Shown here one piece after another: positions 1 to 9,003 of a stretch of 64,000 bases of DNA; position 1 is the first letter of the stretch, and every line of letters begins with the position of its first letter. This stretch comes from Escherichia coli (lineage in GTDB: Bacteria > Pseudomonadota > Gammaproteobacteria > Enterobacterales > Enterobacteriaceae). The DNA is taken from positions 868,001-932,000 of the forward strand of contig CP089930.1 in NCBI GenBank assembly GCA_021307345.1, in the 5' to 3' direction. A program made the position numbers and the translations under genes. The notes below the pieces were generated by a model. It saw only the letters and a list, made by a program, of their open reading frames with translations. It did no database searches and was not told the origin of the DNA.

Positions 1-391
1 AAAACAATTCACTTGCGTGATATTTAAAATATGTACCCCCCTGCTTTTCAAGCTATTTAGCGGCGTAAGAAAAAGTGTTGATTATGAATTTGACGGTTTA
101 ACAATATCTGTCTGACTGGCAACATAATCATCTGTGATTAATGCTGGCCTATTGATTACACCAGCATTAACCACTTAAGGATGTATTATTCCTATTCATT
201 TATAGAATGCGAAAGAGAGAGTAAATAAAACTGTGGCAAATATTACTTTAGCACACCAAACCGAAGCATCCGTAAAATTAGCAGAATAACTGGTACAGTA
301 GGTTGGAATAGAGTCATTTGTCAGGCATTCCATTGCCATAAGAATGACAATTTTGAATCAATATACAAGCTTTCTGGTAATGTATTACAAT
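1..391. other. AT-rich stretch without a recognisable gene
   Basis: No open frame with a convincing ribosome site or family resemblance was seen on either strand. The stretch is AT-rich and lies downstream of the small exported protein gene that follows on the minus strand, so it may hold that gene's terminator and the edge of a neighbouring gene outside the window. Confidence 0.5.
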
Positions 392-646
392 TTAATTCAT
401 TTGCTTTATAAAGCGTTTTTTATTGACAGGTGTTAACTTTGCGATCATATAAACTCTGTTCTTAAAAAACACTCCAAGAATTTTATATGATTTTCCTTGT
501 TTTTCTGCCTGTAAAGATATTTCTTTCTCAGCACTGTCAATGGTTGAACCGACGGCAGTAACAGTTTTGGCGACGCTACTGAAGGACAATAAAGACAGAG
601 CGGCAATGACAATTAAAGAATACGTAGTATTCATGGTTATTATCAT
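392..646 (-). CDS. YhcN/BhsA-type (DUF1471) small periplasmic protein
   Basis: Encodes up to 84 residues; a second Met at residue 5 gives an 80-residue form, and neither start has a strong ribosome site. The N-terminus is a clear signal peptide (hydrophobic run ending near SSVAKT), leaving a mature part of about 57 residues with the pattern expected of the DUF1471/YhcN family: a conserved 'A.G.. I..A' block, then 'A...G...Y.I......N..Y..A.L'. Members of this family (BhsA, McbA, YhcN) are periplasmic or outer-membrane-associated stress and biofilm proteins in enterobacteria. The gene stands alone, with about 210 bp before the next gene. Family assignment is from sequence pattern; specific function unknown. 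Confidence 0.72.
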   Translation of the reverse strand: MIITMNTTYSLIVIAALSLLSFSSVAKTVTAVGSTIDSAEKEISLQAEKQGKSYKILGVFFKNRVYMIAKLTPVNKKRFIKQMN

Positions 647-855
647 GATAATTAAGAGTATGACTTTTTATATGCAAAGGAATTAAACAAGCGACAGTTT
701 ATTCCCTGATAAAATCATTTTACTGCAATTAAAACTCTATCTCCCTCGGAGTGAGAATGCATAATTTAGTGAATCTTGCCAGGCACGACAGAGGGATATG
801 AAATTTCCTCCCGATATATTGAATAAAACGGGAATGTAAACATTAACGTTATCCT

Positions 856-1578
856 TCAGTTTGCAGACGCAGTGGGTCTGATGGTAATTTCAGTTGTATC
901 AACGCTTTCAGGAGATTCAATAATATGCCTTACTGCACGAGCTATATCTGCGGGTTGAAGTGCAACAGAACGGTAGGCGTCCATTGCCTTCATGGTTTCC
1001 ACATGGGTAATGCTTGACGCTAGCTCACTTTCTACAACGCCGGGATTTACGCAGGTCACGCGTATTTTCGAACTTTCCTGCCGTAAGCCATCAGAAATAG
1101 CCCGTACAGCAAACTTAGTTGCACAATAGACTGCGCCAGTAGGCACGACAGAAAGAGCACCAATAGAACCAAGATTGATGATCTGACCGGAACCCTGTGC
1201 TTCCATCACCGGAAGTACGGCGCCAATTCCCCAAAGCACGCCCTTGATATTCACGTCAATAGTGAGCTCCCATTCATCCTGTTTTCCTGCTGCAAGCGGT
1301 GAAAGCGGCATAACGCCCGCATTATTGATAAGAACATCAACCCGGCCCCAGCTATCCAGCGCAGCTTGCACAAAACCGCTCATGGACTGTCGGTCTGTAA
1401 CATCCAACGCCCGCGCTTTAGCAATACCGCCTGCGCGACAGATTTCTGCTGCAATGGCTCCGATCCGCTCAAGTCTGCGTGCTCCCAGTAAAACCTTCGC
1501 ACCTGTCGTTCCCAACTCTCTGGCAATACCTTCCCCAATACCACTTGATGCGCCGGTGATTAATATGACCTTATCCAT
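856..1578 (-). CDS. Short-chain dehydrogenase/reductase (SDR family oxidoreductase)
   Basis: A 240-residue classical SDR, presumably an NADP(H)-dependent oxidoreductase of unknown substrate. Visible motifs: cofactor-binding TGxxxGxG at residues 8–15, an ARR stretch at 33–35 typical of NADPH preference, DV at 59–60, NNAG at 85–88, the catalytic Ser near 138 and YxxxK at 151–155. The ATG at 1578 is chosen because AAGGAG lies six bases upstream; an in-frame TTG at 1593 overlaps that ribosome site. The gene is divergent from the LysR regulator (99 bp apart), a layout that usually means the regulator controls it. It resembles the YdfG/clavaldehyde-dehydrogenase-like SDR group. Its chromosomal substrate cannot be read from the sequence. 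Confidence 0.88.
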   Translation of the reverse strand: MDKVILITGASSGIGEGIARELGTTGAKVLLGARRLERIGAIAAEICRAGGIAKARALDVTDRQSMSGFVQAALDSWGRVDVLINNAGVMPLSPLAAGKQDEWELTIDVNIKGVLWGIGAVLPVMEAQGSGQIINLGSIGALSVVPTGAVYCATKFAVRAISDGLRQESSKIRVTCVNPGVVESELASSITHVETMKAMDAYRSVALQPADIARAVRHIIESPESVDTTEITIRPTASAN

Positions 1579-1676
1579 TACGTTCTCCTTCAAATGTGTT
1601 CGGAGAGATAATAGAACTTTATGATTGGTTCCAGTATCCTGCTTTCAATGTACTCAGTGGTTAGCGGCATTAAACA

Positions 1677-2576
1677 ATGAAAATCGATCTTAATCTTTTA
1701 CCCATTTTTATCGCGGTAGCAGAAGAGAGTAATTTCAGTAAAGCCGCCGCACGGCTGGGCGTTACCCGTTCAGCGGTCAGTCAGGGAATAAGACGGCTTG
1801 AAGATACTTTCGGGACAATGCTTGTAATGCGGACCACGCGCTCAGTTAATTTGACGGAAGCAGGAGAACGGCTGCACAAATCGCTGTCATTACCTTTATC
1901 CGGTATTGAGGCGGCGTTCGAAGAAATGGTATCTGACCATATGCCACGTGGACTTCTCAGAATCGCGGTGACGTCGATAGCTGAAGAATTTCTTTCAGGT
2001 CCGCTAATCGCTTCGTTTGCTGCTGCCAATCCCGCCGTTACGCTTGATATTGTAGTCACAGATGAGGAATTCGATATCGTAGCCGCAGGTTACGATGCTG
2101 GCGTAAGGCTCGGAGAAGTCATTGAAAAAGACATGATTGCTGTTCCCCTTACCGCCAGGCAGCGTGAAATGGTGGTTGCCTCTCCCTCCTATCTCGCAGC
2201 CCACAGCACACCTGTTCATCCGCGTGAACTTGTGAATCATAAGTGTATCGGCTGGCGTCAATCCCCGGATGTTGCGCCTTATCGCTGGCCATTTGAAGAA
2301 AACGGGAGAGCTTTCGACCTTGCGATTGAACCGCAGATTACGACTAATGATCTGCGTCTGATGTTGAGGCTGGCTCTTGCCGGCGGAGGCATAACAATTG
2401 CCACTCAGGAAACTTTTAGGCCGTATATTGAAAGTGGTAAGCTCGTATCTCTGCTTGATGACTTTCTTCCACAATTTCCTGGCTTCTATCTGTATTTCCC
2501 TCAGCGTCGCAATATTGCACCAAAGCTCCGCGCCCTGATTGACCACGTCAAGGAATGGCGACAGCAATTGGCTTAA
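1677..2576 (+). CDS. LysR-family transcriptional regulator
   Basis: A 299-residue LysR-type regulator of normal family length. Residues about 3–62 form the winged helix-turn-helix (N-L-L-P-I-F start, then SFSKAAARLGVTRSAVSQ-type recognition helix), and the rest is the two-lobe periplasmic-binding-like effector domain. It is transcribed away from the short-chain dehydrogenase gene, which begins 99 bp upstream on the other strand, so the shared intergenic region probably contains its operator. No LysR box (T-N11-A) could be assigned with confidence. The closest known group from sequence feel is the large 'LysR next to SDR or quinone reductase' class; the inducer is unknown. Confidence 0.9.
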   Translation: MKIDLNLLPIFIAVAEESNFSKAAARLGVTRSAVSQGIRRLEDTFGTMLVMRTTRSVNLTEAGERLHKSLSLPLSGIEAAFEEMVSDHMPRGLLRIAVTSIAEEFLSGPLIASFAAANPAVTLDIVVTDEEFDIVAAGYDAGVRLGEVIEKDMIAVPLTARQREMVVASPSYLAAHSTPVHPRELVNHKCIGWRQSPDVAPYRWPFEENGRAFDLAIEPQITTNDLRLMLRLALAGGGITIATQETFRPYIESGKLVSLLDDFLPQFPGFYLYFPQRRNIAPKLRALIDHVKEWRQQLA

Positions 2577-2695
2577 TTATCTGCACCTACACTGCCTCAT
2601 GCCAGAGCATGTATTTTGATAAATTGCCAGGGTTGCAATGGCACAAATACGGCATAGGAGGGAAAACATGGAGCATTTAAATATGGAGTAACTGC

Positions 2696-2723
2696 TTGAT
2701 TTAAATGGTGCCGATAATAGGAG
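2696..2723. repeat. Left attachment-site repeat (copy of thrW 3' end), truncated
   Basis: Twenty-eight bases identical to 11013–11040, the 3' end of tRNA gene thrW plus a few downstream bases (core TGGTGCCGATAATAGGAG). This is the signature of a prophage integrated at thrW. P22-type elements use a longer core reaching into the anticodon arm; here the copy stops exactly where the insertion sequence begins, and past the IS only three further bases could match. So the inner half of the site has been lost, probably with adjacent phage DNA. Confidence 0.85.
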
Positions 2724-2796
2724 TGTAGTGGCATAGTGAATTTGGCCACCTGAATAGAGGTGATATCATCACCTCATAGTCAAAACAGGTGACATT

Positions 2797-3971
<1,175 letters not shown>

Positions 3972-3979
3972 CCACTACA

Positions 3980-4357
3980 TCGGGGGTGTTCAGGCTCCGA
4001 TGACATGATTATGGCGAGTTGATTATGGAAAATCAATTGAAGATGAAATTCAATAATGTCCCATGGTGCTCAATTAATTATATAACTACAGAGAAAACTG
4101 ATAACCCATTGATGATGACATTAGCTCAGGCTAAGAAGACTGACAACGGGGACGAACATGAACAGCAACGCCTGACATAGGTAAATCTCAAAAGCGAATC
4201 ATATAATACTTACTCCATCACTCAGAGACATCACATAATAATATTCATACCACTATATAATCTCCAAATAACAACAACAATTCATTGGTTGCATTAATAT
4301 CAGCGTGTTCCGTTGTTCAGGAATAAAACTTTTTATTTAACAAACAAAGAGAGTTCA
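3980..4357. other. Non-coding or decayed prophage DNA beside the IS
   Basis: A 378-bp AT-rich stretch between the IS right end and the next gene. It contains one 51-codon frame (4025–4180) with no ribosome site and no family resemblance; I treat it as chance or as a remnant of a larger deleted gene. No strong terminator or promoter was identified, though the AT content near 4230–4330 would suit a promoter for the next gene. Confidence 0.4.
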
Positions 4358-5035
4358 ATGATGAGCAAAATTACAGGCGTGTTAGTTGATAGCCATATCT
4401 ATGATATTAAAAATGATATGGAGAGTGGTTACTGTTTCCCCAACAGTTTGTTTCCAGGAGCCACCTTCAAGATGGTCATTGATAATGACCCTATTAATAA
4501 TGACAAGGTAACATGGAGCTGTAGCACTAATGCAGACAATAATGTTCTGGCAGTTAGCCAGGATGGCACAGTAACTTTTCCGGGCGTAGATGAAAAGTGC
4601 GTTGGGAAGATTTTTGTTATTTTCGCCACTGATAAATCAACGAATAAATCTGCCGGCATCTATATTTTTATCGTGAAGCGTTTTTTCAAATACAGCATTG
4701 AAACTTATAAGTCAGTTAAAGATATTTTACCGTGAATTGAAAACATGAACGGAGAACTTCCTGAAGCACGTGATATCGATAGTTACGATTATGATGATCA
4801 TTATGCAACGCATATTATCGAGCGAGAAGTTAACGCAGGGCTTTACCAGGAATGGGGCAAGTTATCTAATAGTGGATGGCACACAAGTGGTGAGTTTGAG
4901 GATTTTTGTTGCATTTACGCTTTTAATAAAGATAATAATAATTATTATTATCTGAGTGATTATGGAAGAAGACAGCAGCTTGCTTCTGGATACCCCGCTC
5001 AAGCAGTTGCATCCTACGGAGAATCCATCGACTGA
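4358..5035 (+). pseudogene. Ig-like plus lectin-like domain protein, interrupted by in-frame TGA
   Basis: Two frames, 4358–4735 (125 residues) and the continuation to 5035, lie in the same reading frame and are separated only by the TGA at 4733–4735. Read through, they make one protein of about 225 residues. Residues about 20–105 resemble a bacterial Ig-like (Big_2) domain ('KVTWSCSTNADN..LAVSQDGTVTF'), as found in intimin/invasin-like proteins. The part after the stop, 'NGELPEARDIDSYD' onward, resembles the C-type-lectin-like segment that follows such domains. Start chosen at the ATG ATG pair after AAGAGAG. It is probably a prophage cargo (moron) gene that has died; the reading of domains is inference. 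Confidence 0.55.
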
Positions 5036-5112
5036 TTGTGCTTTTTTTCAACTATCATTTGCATTATTACAGCGTAAAGATTCACTGAAATTATAAAATT
5101 TAACTTGCGCAA

Positions 5113-5143
5113 AACCACCCGCTCAGCGGGTGGTTCTCATTTT
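5113..5143 (+). terminator. Strong stem-loop terminator
   Basis: Perfect 10-bp stem AACCACCCGC / GCGGGTGGTT around a 3-base loop (5113–5135), followed by a T-rich tail (CTCATTTTT). It lies downstream of the interrupted Ig-like gene and facing the end of the BRO gene, so it may stop transcription from either side; the T tail favours the plus strand. Confidence 0.75.
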
Positions 5144-5316
5144 TATCCACTATGTATATGAAGTTTAAATAATAAACGGACTTAAGCGTTCCTTTTTATA
5201 TTGCTACAAACAATTAATTCTCGACACCTAATAACTAAAGCCCCTATCTCCCATATACCGCCAATACCCGTTTCATAACAAAATGCTGGTGACATTTCTC
5301 ACCGGAAACTTTATTG

Positions 5317-5919
5317 CTACTGCTCAGAACGCAAATGCGACAATACTCTGCTCCACTTATCATCCTGCCAAGGTTGGAATTTTACATGCGCCGTTTCTCT
5401 GGCGAGGATTGCTCGCGCTCTGTTGAGTACCTTGGGATATTCTTGAGCGATGGCAGTAAAGCGACCGGCTTCACGATGCTCCGCAACCTGAAGAAGTGGA
5501 GTAACATTCTGGCAGGCGGTTAACATCGCATCCCCAGCTCGCCATAACCAAGCAAGTGTGCAAAATTCGTTATCAGTGAATTGTTTTGTGATCGGGGATT
5601 GTTGAACTTCTCGATCGAGAATATCCAGAACCCAGCGACGGAACTCTTTGGCTACAGGAGTTCGTGCAAACATGGCGATCAAATGGGCTCCGCGAAGGCT
5701 AAATACTCGAGACTCCTGCATTCCACGAGGGGTGGTCACTTTGACCACCCTTGTCATCATATCTGTAAATTCATCTGAGTGACGAGAGTAAATGCGCTGA
5801 ACTGCTTTATCGTCCGCATATTCCAGAGCTAAACCAACTTCAGTGGCAGTAAGCCAAATTCTGTTATTGTGGCAAATTGGGGTAAAAGTCGTTTTGTGGA
5901 ATGCTAATTGAGTAGTCAT
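5317..5919 (-). CDS. Phage BRO-N domain protein (antirepressor-like)
   Basis: A 200-residue protein starting at an ATG with GAGGTGAT just upstream. The N-terminal ~105 residues fit the BRO-N/antirepressor domain: 'IWLTATEVGLALEYADDKAVQRIYSR', 'VVKVTTPRGMQESRVFSLRGAHLIAMFARTPVAKEFRRWVLDI'. The C-terminal ~95 residues are helical and unlike anything I can name. BRO-N proteins bind DNA, and in lambdoid and P22-type phages they act as antirepressors or unknown late-early regulators. It lies downstream of ren on the same strand, where lambda has its nin genes. With the repressor region deleted its target is no longer in this element. Confidence 0.75.
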   Translation of the reverse strand: MTTQLAFHKTTFTPICHNNRIWLTATEVGLALEYADDKAVQRIYSRHSDEFTDMMTRVVKVTTPRGMQESRVFSLRGAHLIAMFARTPVAKEFRRWVLDILDREVQQSPITKQFTDNEFCTLAWLWRAGDAMLTACQNVTPLLQVAEHREAGRFTAIAQEYPKVLNRARAILARETAHVKFQPWQDDKWSRVLSHLRSEQ

Positions 5920-5943
5920 AGTATCACCTCATCAGGTTAACCA

Positions 5944-5976
5944 TCACCACCAACGACGCCAATCGACTGGTGGTGA
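5944..5976. promoter_or_regulatory. 9-bp inverted repeat in the BRO gene leader
   Basis: TCACCACCA (5944–5952) and TGGTGGTGA (5968–5976) form a perfect 9-bp inverted repeat with a 15-base loop, 25–57 bp upstream of the BRO gene start. It has no T tract, so it is more likely a protein-binding site or mRNA leader structure than a terminator. Confidence 0.45.
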
Positions 5977-6075
5977 ACTGTGCAAGGTTGGCGTAACCGG
6001 CTACTCAAACCCGGCGCTCCCGAAGAAGCCCTCACACAGCCCACCATAATTTGGGCGTAGCCGTGCTTAGCGCAT

Positions 6076-6097
6076 AAAAAAACCGCTTAACGCGGTA
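6076..6097 (-). terminator. Rho-independent terminator after ren
   Basis: On the minus strand ACCGC–GTTAA–GCGGT followed by seven Ts. It lies about 90 bp past the end of ren, ending the O–P–ren transcript unless antitermination overrides it; in lambda this position is occupied by the N/Q-controlled terminators of the nin region. Confidence 0.75.
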
Positions 6098-6188
6098 TGC
6101 GTTGAGTAGTATTCCGGGACGCCAATCCCGTGTGCCGATTTTGCGGCAACGGGCAAAATATAACGCCAGACACGAGTTATCGTCAACC

Positions 6189-6488
6189 TCACTGATTTCC
6201 TCCCCCCGCCGCATAAACAAATAAAACCCGCTTCATCGCTGCACTCTGGCGACACTCCTTAAAAATCAGATTCGTGCTCACCTTCCCTTCCCGTTCTTCC
6301 CTGGTAGCGAACCGGTAATACACCGTTCGCCAGACCTTACCATCAATGACTAAGATTCCTGCCCGCGCCATTTTAGCCGCAGCCTGATTTATGCTGGTTA
6401 CTGTTGCGCCTGTTACCGCAGCAACGTCCTGCGCACAGAAGCTCTTATGCATCCCCAGGTAATGAATAATTGCCTCTTTGCCCGTCAT
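6189..6488 (-). CDS. ren: Lambda Ren-like exclusion protein
   Basis: A 99-residue protein whose first ~88 residues match lambda Ren almost exactly as I remember it ('MTGKEAIIHYLG', 'CAQDVAAVTGATVTSINQAAAKMARAGIL', 'GKVWRTVYYRFATREEREGK'); the C-terminal tail differs slightly. Ren lets lambda escape Rex exclusion; the region 15–55 looks like a winged helix. The start ATG overlaps the end of P by 4 bp (ATGA), as in lambda. There is no rexAB in this remnant, so the gene has no evident job left here. Confidence 0.88.
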   Translation of the reverse strand: MTGKEAIIHYLGMHKSFCAQDVAAVTGATVTSINQAAAKMARAGILVIDGKVWRTVYYRFATREEREGKVSTNLIFKECRQSAAMKRVLFVYAAGGGNQ

Positions 6489-7186
6489 ACACTTGCTCCT
6501 TTCAGTCCGAACTTAGCTTTGATTTCTGCGATCTTCGCCAGAGCCTGTGCACGATTTAGAGGTCTACCGCCCATGACAGGAAGTTGTTTTACTGGTTCAG
6601 GTATCGTCTCACCACGGTTAATTCGCGCGGTCATACAGGTCAGCTCATCGGCAGCCTTACGCCGTAATTCCGCGTCAGTCAGCGCATTGGCCCGCATGTT
6701 CTGGTACAGGTTGGTAACCAGCCAGTAGTGCGCGTTTGATTTCCACGGATAAGACTCTGCATCTGGATACAGGCCACGCTTCCGGCAATACTCGTAAACC
6801 ATATCAACCAGCTCGCTGACGTTTGGCAGCCCGGCGTTAACGGATGCTTCTTCCCGGCACCAGGCGACAAACTGTCCGGGTGATGGCAGGAATGGTCGAT
6901 TCTGCCGACGGGCTACGCGCATTCCTGCGTTAACCTGTTCCATCGTGGTGATCCCGTTTTCCCGGAAAGCCAGAACCCACTGGCGGCGGATTTCGTTCAG
7001 TTCGTTCTGGTCACGGTTAGCCAAGCTCGCCGGGAAAGTTGCCAGTAACTGGCTGAACACACCGTTGATGATCTGCGCTACCTGCTGTACCTGCGGCTTT
7101 TCGTCGTACTGTTCCGGCATGTTGTTGGCGATCCGGCGCATCTGCTCACGGTCAAAATTAATCATCTGTGCGGCGATGTTTTTCAT
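6485..7186 (-). CDS. P: Lambda P-type replication protein (DnaB helicase loader)
   Basis: A 233-residue protein matching lambda P at close to full identity over the parts I can recall, and of normal length. P binds host DnaB and brings it to the O-bound origin, so the phage can replicate. Its ATG overlaps the O stop codon by 4 bp and its stop overlaps the ren start, the classical O–P–ren coupling. The gene is intact although its partner O has lost its start, so expression now would depend on read-in. Overproduced P is known to be toxic to the host, which makes its intact survival worth noting. Confidence 0.92.
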   Translation of the reverse strand: MKNIAAQMINFDREQMRRIANNMPEQYDEKPQVQQVAQIINGVFSQLLATFPASLANRDQNELNEIRRQWVLAFRENGITTMEQVNAGMRVARRQNRPFLPSPGQFVAWCREEASVNAGLPNVSELVDMVYEYCRKRGLYPDAESYPWKSNAHYWLVTNLYQNMRANALTDAELRRKAADELTCMTARINRGETIPEPVKQLPVMGGRPLNRAQALAKIAEIKAKFGLKGASV

Positions 7187-8025
7187 AGCTCCACCCCGTA
7201 AATCCAGTCAGTGTTCGTCAGGTCGAGTTTTGGTTTGCCGGCTGTCACGCCAGCCTGCTGCTTGTTTCGGTTGATTTCGAGCTGTGTCCACTTGTCGCGG
7301 AGTTTGGCCGGACACAACACGTTACCGGACCAGAAGTTGTCCTGGCATGCCCAGCGGAACAGCACGCACATGTCGCGGTGGTTACGTCCGTCACGTTCAC
7401 GCATCAGGCGGATATCGTTAGCCCACCCTGCAAAATTCGGTTTTCTGGCTGATGGCGCGATGGTCTTCACCATGTCAAACATCCACTCTGCGGCGGTCAG
7501 GTCTTCTGCTGTCCCCCACTTGCTGCCGCTCTGAATTGCAGCATTCGGTTTCTCCACAGGAAGATCGTTTTCTGGCTGGTCAGAGGATTCGCCAGAATTC
7601 TCGGACGAAAAAGGTTTTATATTGTCTTTTGTTAGTTTGTCTTTTGTGTTTACCTGATTCGGGTAAACGCCTTTACCTGATTTAGGTAAACTTTTCTTAC
7701 CTGATTCAGGTAAATTTACCTCTTTCAGGTAAACTTTATTTTTCTTACCTGATTCGGGTAATGTTGACCATTCACTGACCACATTATTGATGCCGATATT
7801 CCGCCCGCTCTGAATTAAAATCCCACGCTTTACCAGAACACTTTTTGCAGCAGAACACTTGTGCGGCAATATCCCGGTTAACTCGGAAAATTGCTCGTTG
7901 CTCACCCAATCCAGTTTTTTATTAAAGCCATATGTTTTGCGCATGACAGCCAGGAAGACCAGAAGCTGGTGCTGTGTTAATCCGGCCAGCATTACAACTT
8001 CCAGCAACTCATTTGCAATGCGCGT
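7183..8025 (-). pseudogene. O: Lambda O-type replication initiator, 5' end deleted
   Basis: The C-terminal ~190 residues match lambda O (ending 'KPKLDLTNTDWIYGVEL'), which contacts P. The N-terminal part is the alternative O type ('AYTRIANELLEVVMLAGLTQHQ…VFLAVMRKTYGFNKK') that binds iterons. No proper start codon exists: the family's frame 'SDRAYTRIANELLE' continues upstream directly into antisense sequence of lambda orf60a, so the first few dozen codons and all of cII, cro and cI are gone. A TTG at 8007 is the only nearby start-like codon. The central section (7649–7763) encodes a repeated 'LPESGKK' peptide because it contains the origin iterons. Confidence 0.8.
7649..7763. repeat. Five origin iterons (lambda-type ori) inside O
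   Basis: Five copies of a 20-bp imperfect palindrome close to TTTACCTGATTCAGGTAAAC start at 7649, 7672, 7696, 7715 and 7744. Each half site is TTACCTG/CAGGTAA. Lambda carries four comparable iterons at the same place in its O gene, where O protein assembles to open the DNA. An AT-rich stretch lies on one side (7600–7648), as expected for the unwinding region. Copy number and sequence differ from lambda, so a matching O specificity is expected. Confidence 0.85.
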
Positions 8026-8031
8026 ATAGGC

Positions 8032-8157
8032 GCGATCACTTTCGTCTACTCCGTTACAAAGCGAGGCTGGGTATTTCCCGGCCTTTCTGTTATCCGAAAT
8101 CCACTGAAAGCACAGCGGCTGGCTGAGGCGATAAATAATAAACGGGGGACTGTATGA
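8032..8157 (+). pseudogene. 3' fragment of lambda orf60a-like gene
   Basis: In the plus frame ending at the TGA 8155–8157 the sequence reads 'AITFVYSVTKRGWVFPGLSV…RNPLKAQRLAEAINNKRG', which matches the lambda orf60a product found just upstream of exo. Its first ~12 codons are missing, and the sequence runs straight into O on the other strand. Its stop overlaps the methylase start (ATGA), showing it belonged to the same leftward-operon chain before the deletion. Confidence 0.75.
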
Positions 8158-8711
8158 CTGATTTCACCGGAAGCAATACTCCTGCCGAACATCGCGACAG
8201 CTGGCGCACACCACCAGAGATTTTTGCTGCGCTGAATGCAGAGTTCGTTTTTCAACTTGATGCTGCAGCCAACGAAAAAAACCGGCTATGTCGGCTTTTT
8301 ATCTCACAGGAGCAGAACACATTAACCACTTCATGGCCTGAAGCAATGGGATATGCCTCTGGTTATGTCTGGCTGAATCCACCATACAGCAATATTTCCC
8401 CTTTTGTGAAAAAGGCAGCCACTGAAAACAAATTCAGTAGTGTGGGATGTGTAATGTTATTGCCTGCTGACACGTCTGTCGGATGGTTTCATGAAGCGAT
8501 ACAAACCGCCAGTGAGGTCAGATTCATCACGGCAGGACGACTGGCATTTATTAACCCACTCACCGGGAAACCCGTGAGTGGAAATAATAAAGGCTCGATG
8601 CTCATTATCTGGCACCCATACCCCCGTACACACTGCCACTTTACGACCGTTGATCGTGGCGAGTTGATGGCGTTCGGCTCAAGGATTTTTGCCCGTCGGG
8701 AGGCTGCATGA
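8154..8711 (+). CDS. Phage Dam-type DNA N6-adenine methyltransferase
   Basis: A 185-residue protein of the phage Dam family (Pfam type 'Dam', PF05869), known from many lambdoid prophages. The catalytic NPPY motif is at residues 75–78; an 'SWRTPPEIF' start and the 'QLDAAA' acidic site (about 34–40) are the other conserved blocks. It would transfer methyl from S-adenosylmethionine to adenine in DNA. It begins by overlapping the orf60a fragment and ends by overlapping the next small gene, both by ATGA. All motifs are present, so it may still be active. Confidence 0.88.
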   Translation: MTDFTGSNTPAEHRDSWRTPPEIFAALNAEFVFQLDAAANEKNRLCRLFISQEQNTLTTSWPEAMGYASGYVWLNPPYSNISPFVKKAATENKFSSVGCVMLLPADTSVGWFHEAIQTASEVRFITAGRLAFINPLTGKPVSGNNKGSMLIIWHPYPRTHCHFTTVDRGELMAFGSRIFARREAA

Positions 8712-8791
8712 CAACCACGGAATGCATTTTTCTGGCAGCGGGCTTCATATTCTGTGTGCTTATGCTTGCCGACATGGGACTTGTTCAATGA
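8708..8791 (+). CDS. 27-residue single-pass membrane peptide (prophage)
   Basis: ATG at 8708 overlaps the methylase stop by 4 bp, and its own TGA overlaps the next ATG (8788) by 4 bp. The peptide is 27 residues with one hydrophobic segment (about residues 6–21, 'IFLAAGFIFCVLMLA'). The two ATGA overlaps and the uniform codon use are the case for it being real. Similar tiny membrane peptides occur in lambdoid early operons; no function is known to me. Confidence 0.55.
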   Translation: MTTTECIFLAAGFIFCVLMLADMGLVQ

Positions 8792-9003
8792 TACCTCAGC
8801 AAGAAAACGCCCTTCGCAGCATTGCCCGTCAGGCTAATTCTGAAATCAAAAAAGCCAGACAGCAGTTTCCGGATAAAAACGTCGATGACATTTGCCGTAG
8901 CGTACTGAAGAAGCACCGCGAAACGGTAACGCTGATGGGATTCACACCGACTCATTTAAGCCTGGCGATCGGCATGTTAAACGGCGTCTTTAAGGAGCGA
9001 TGA
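8788..9003 (+). CDS. Small conserved prophage protein, function unknown
   Basis: A 71-residue, basic, mainly helical protein. Start chosen at 8788 because it overlaps the preceding TGA (ATGA coupling); earlier in-frame codons overlap the methylase. I recognise it as one of the small proteins of the lambdoid int–exo interval but know no biochemical role. It lacks cysteines and membrane segments, so a cytoplasmic, perhaps nucleic-acid-related role is likely. Confidence 0.65.
   Translation: MIPQQENALRSIARQANSEIKKARQQFPDKNVDDICRSVLKKHRETVTLMGFTPTHLSLAIGMLNGVFKER

Noticed and set aside
1244-1624. 126-codon plus-strand frame across the SDR gene
   Set aside because: Lies fully antisense to a well-supported enzyme; Ser/Ala/Pro-rich, no start signal.
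4025-4180. 51-codon frame after the IS
   Set aside because: No ribosome site or homology that I can see; could be a leftover of a deleted gene but not supportable as a gene.
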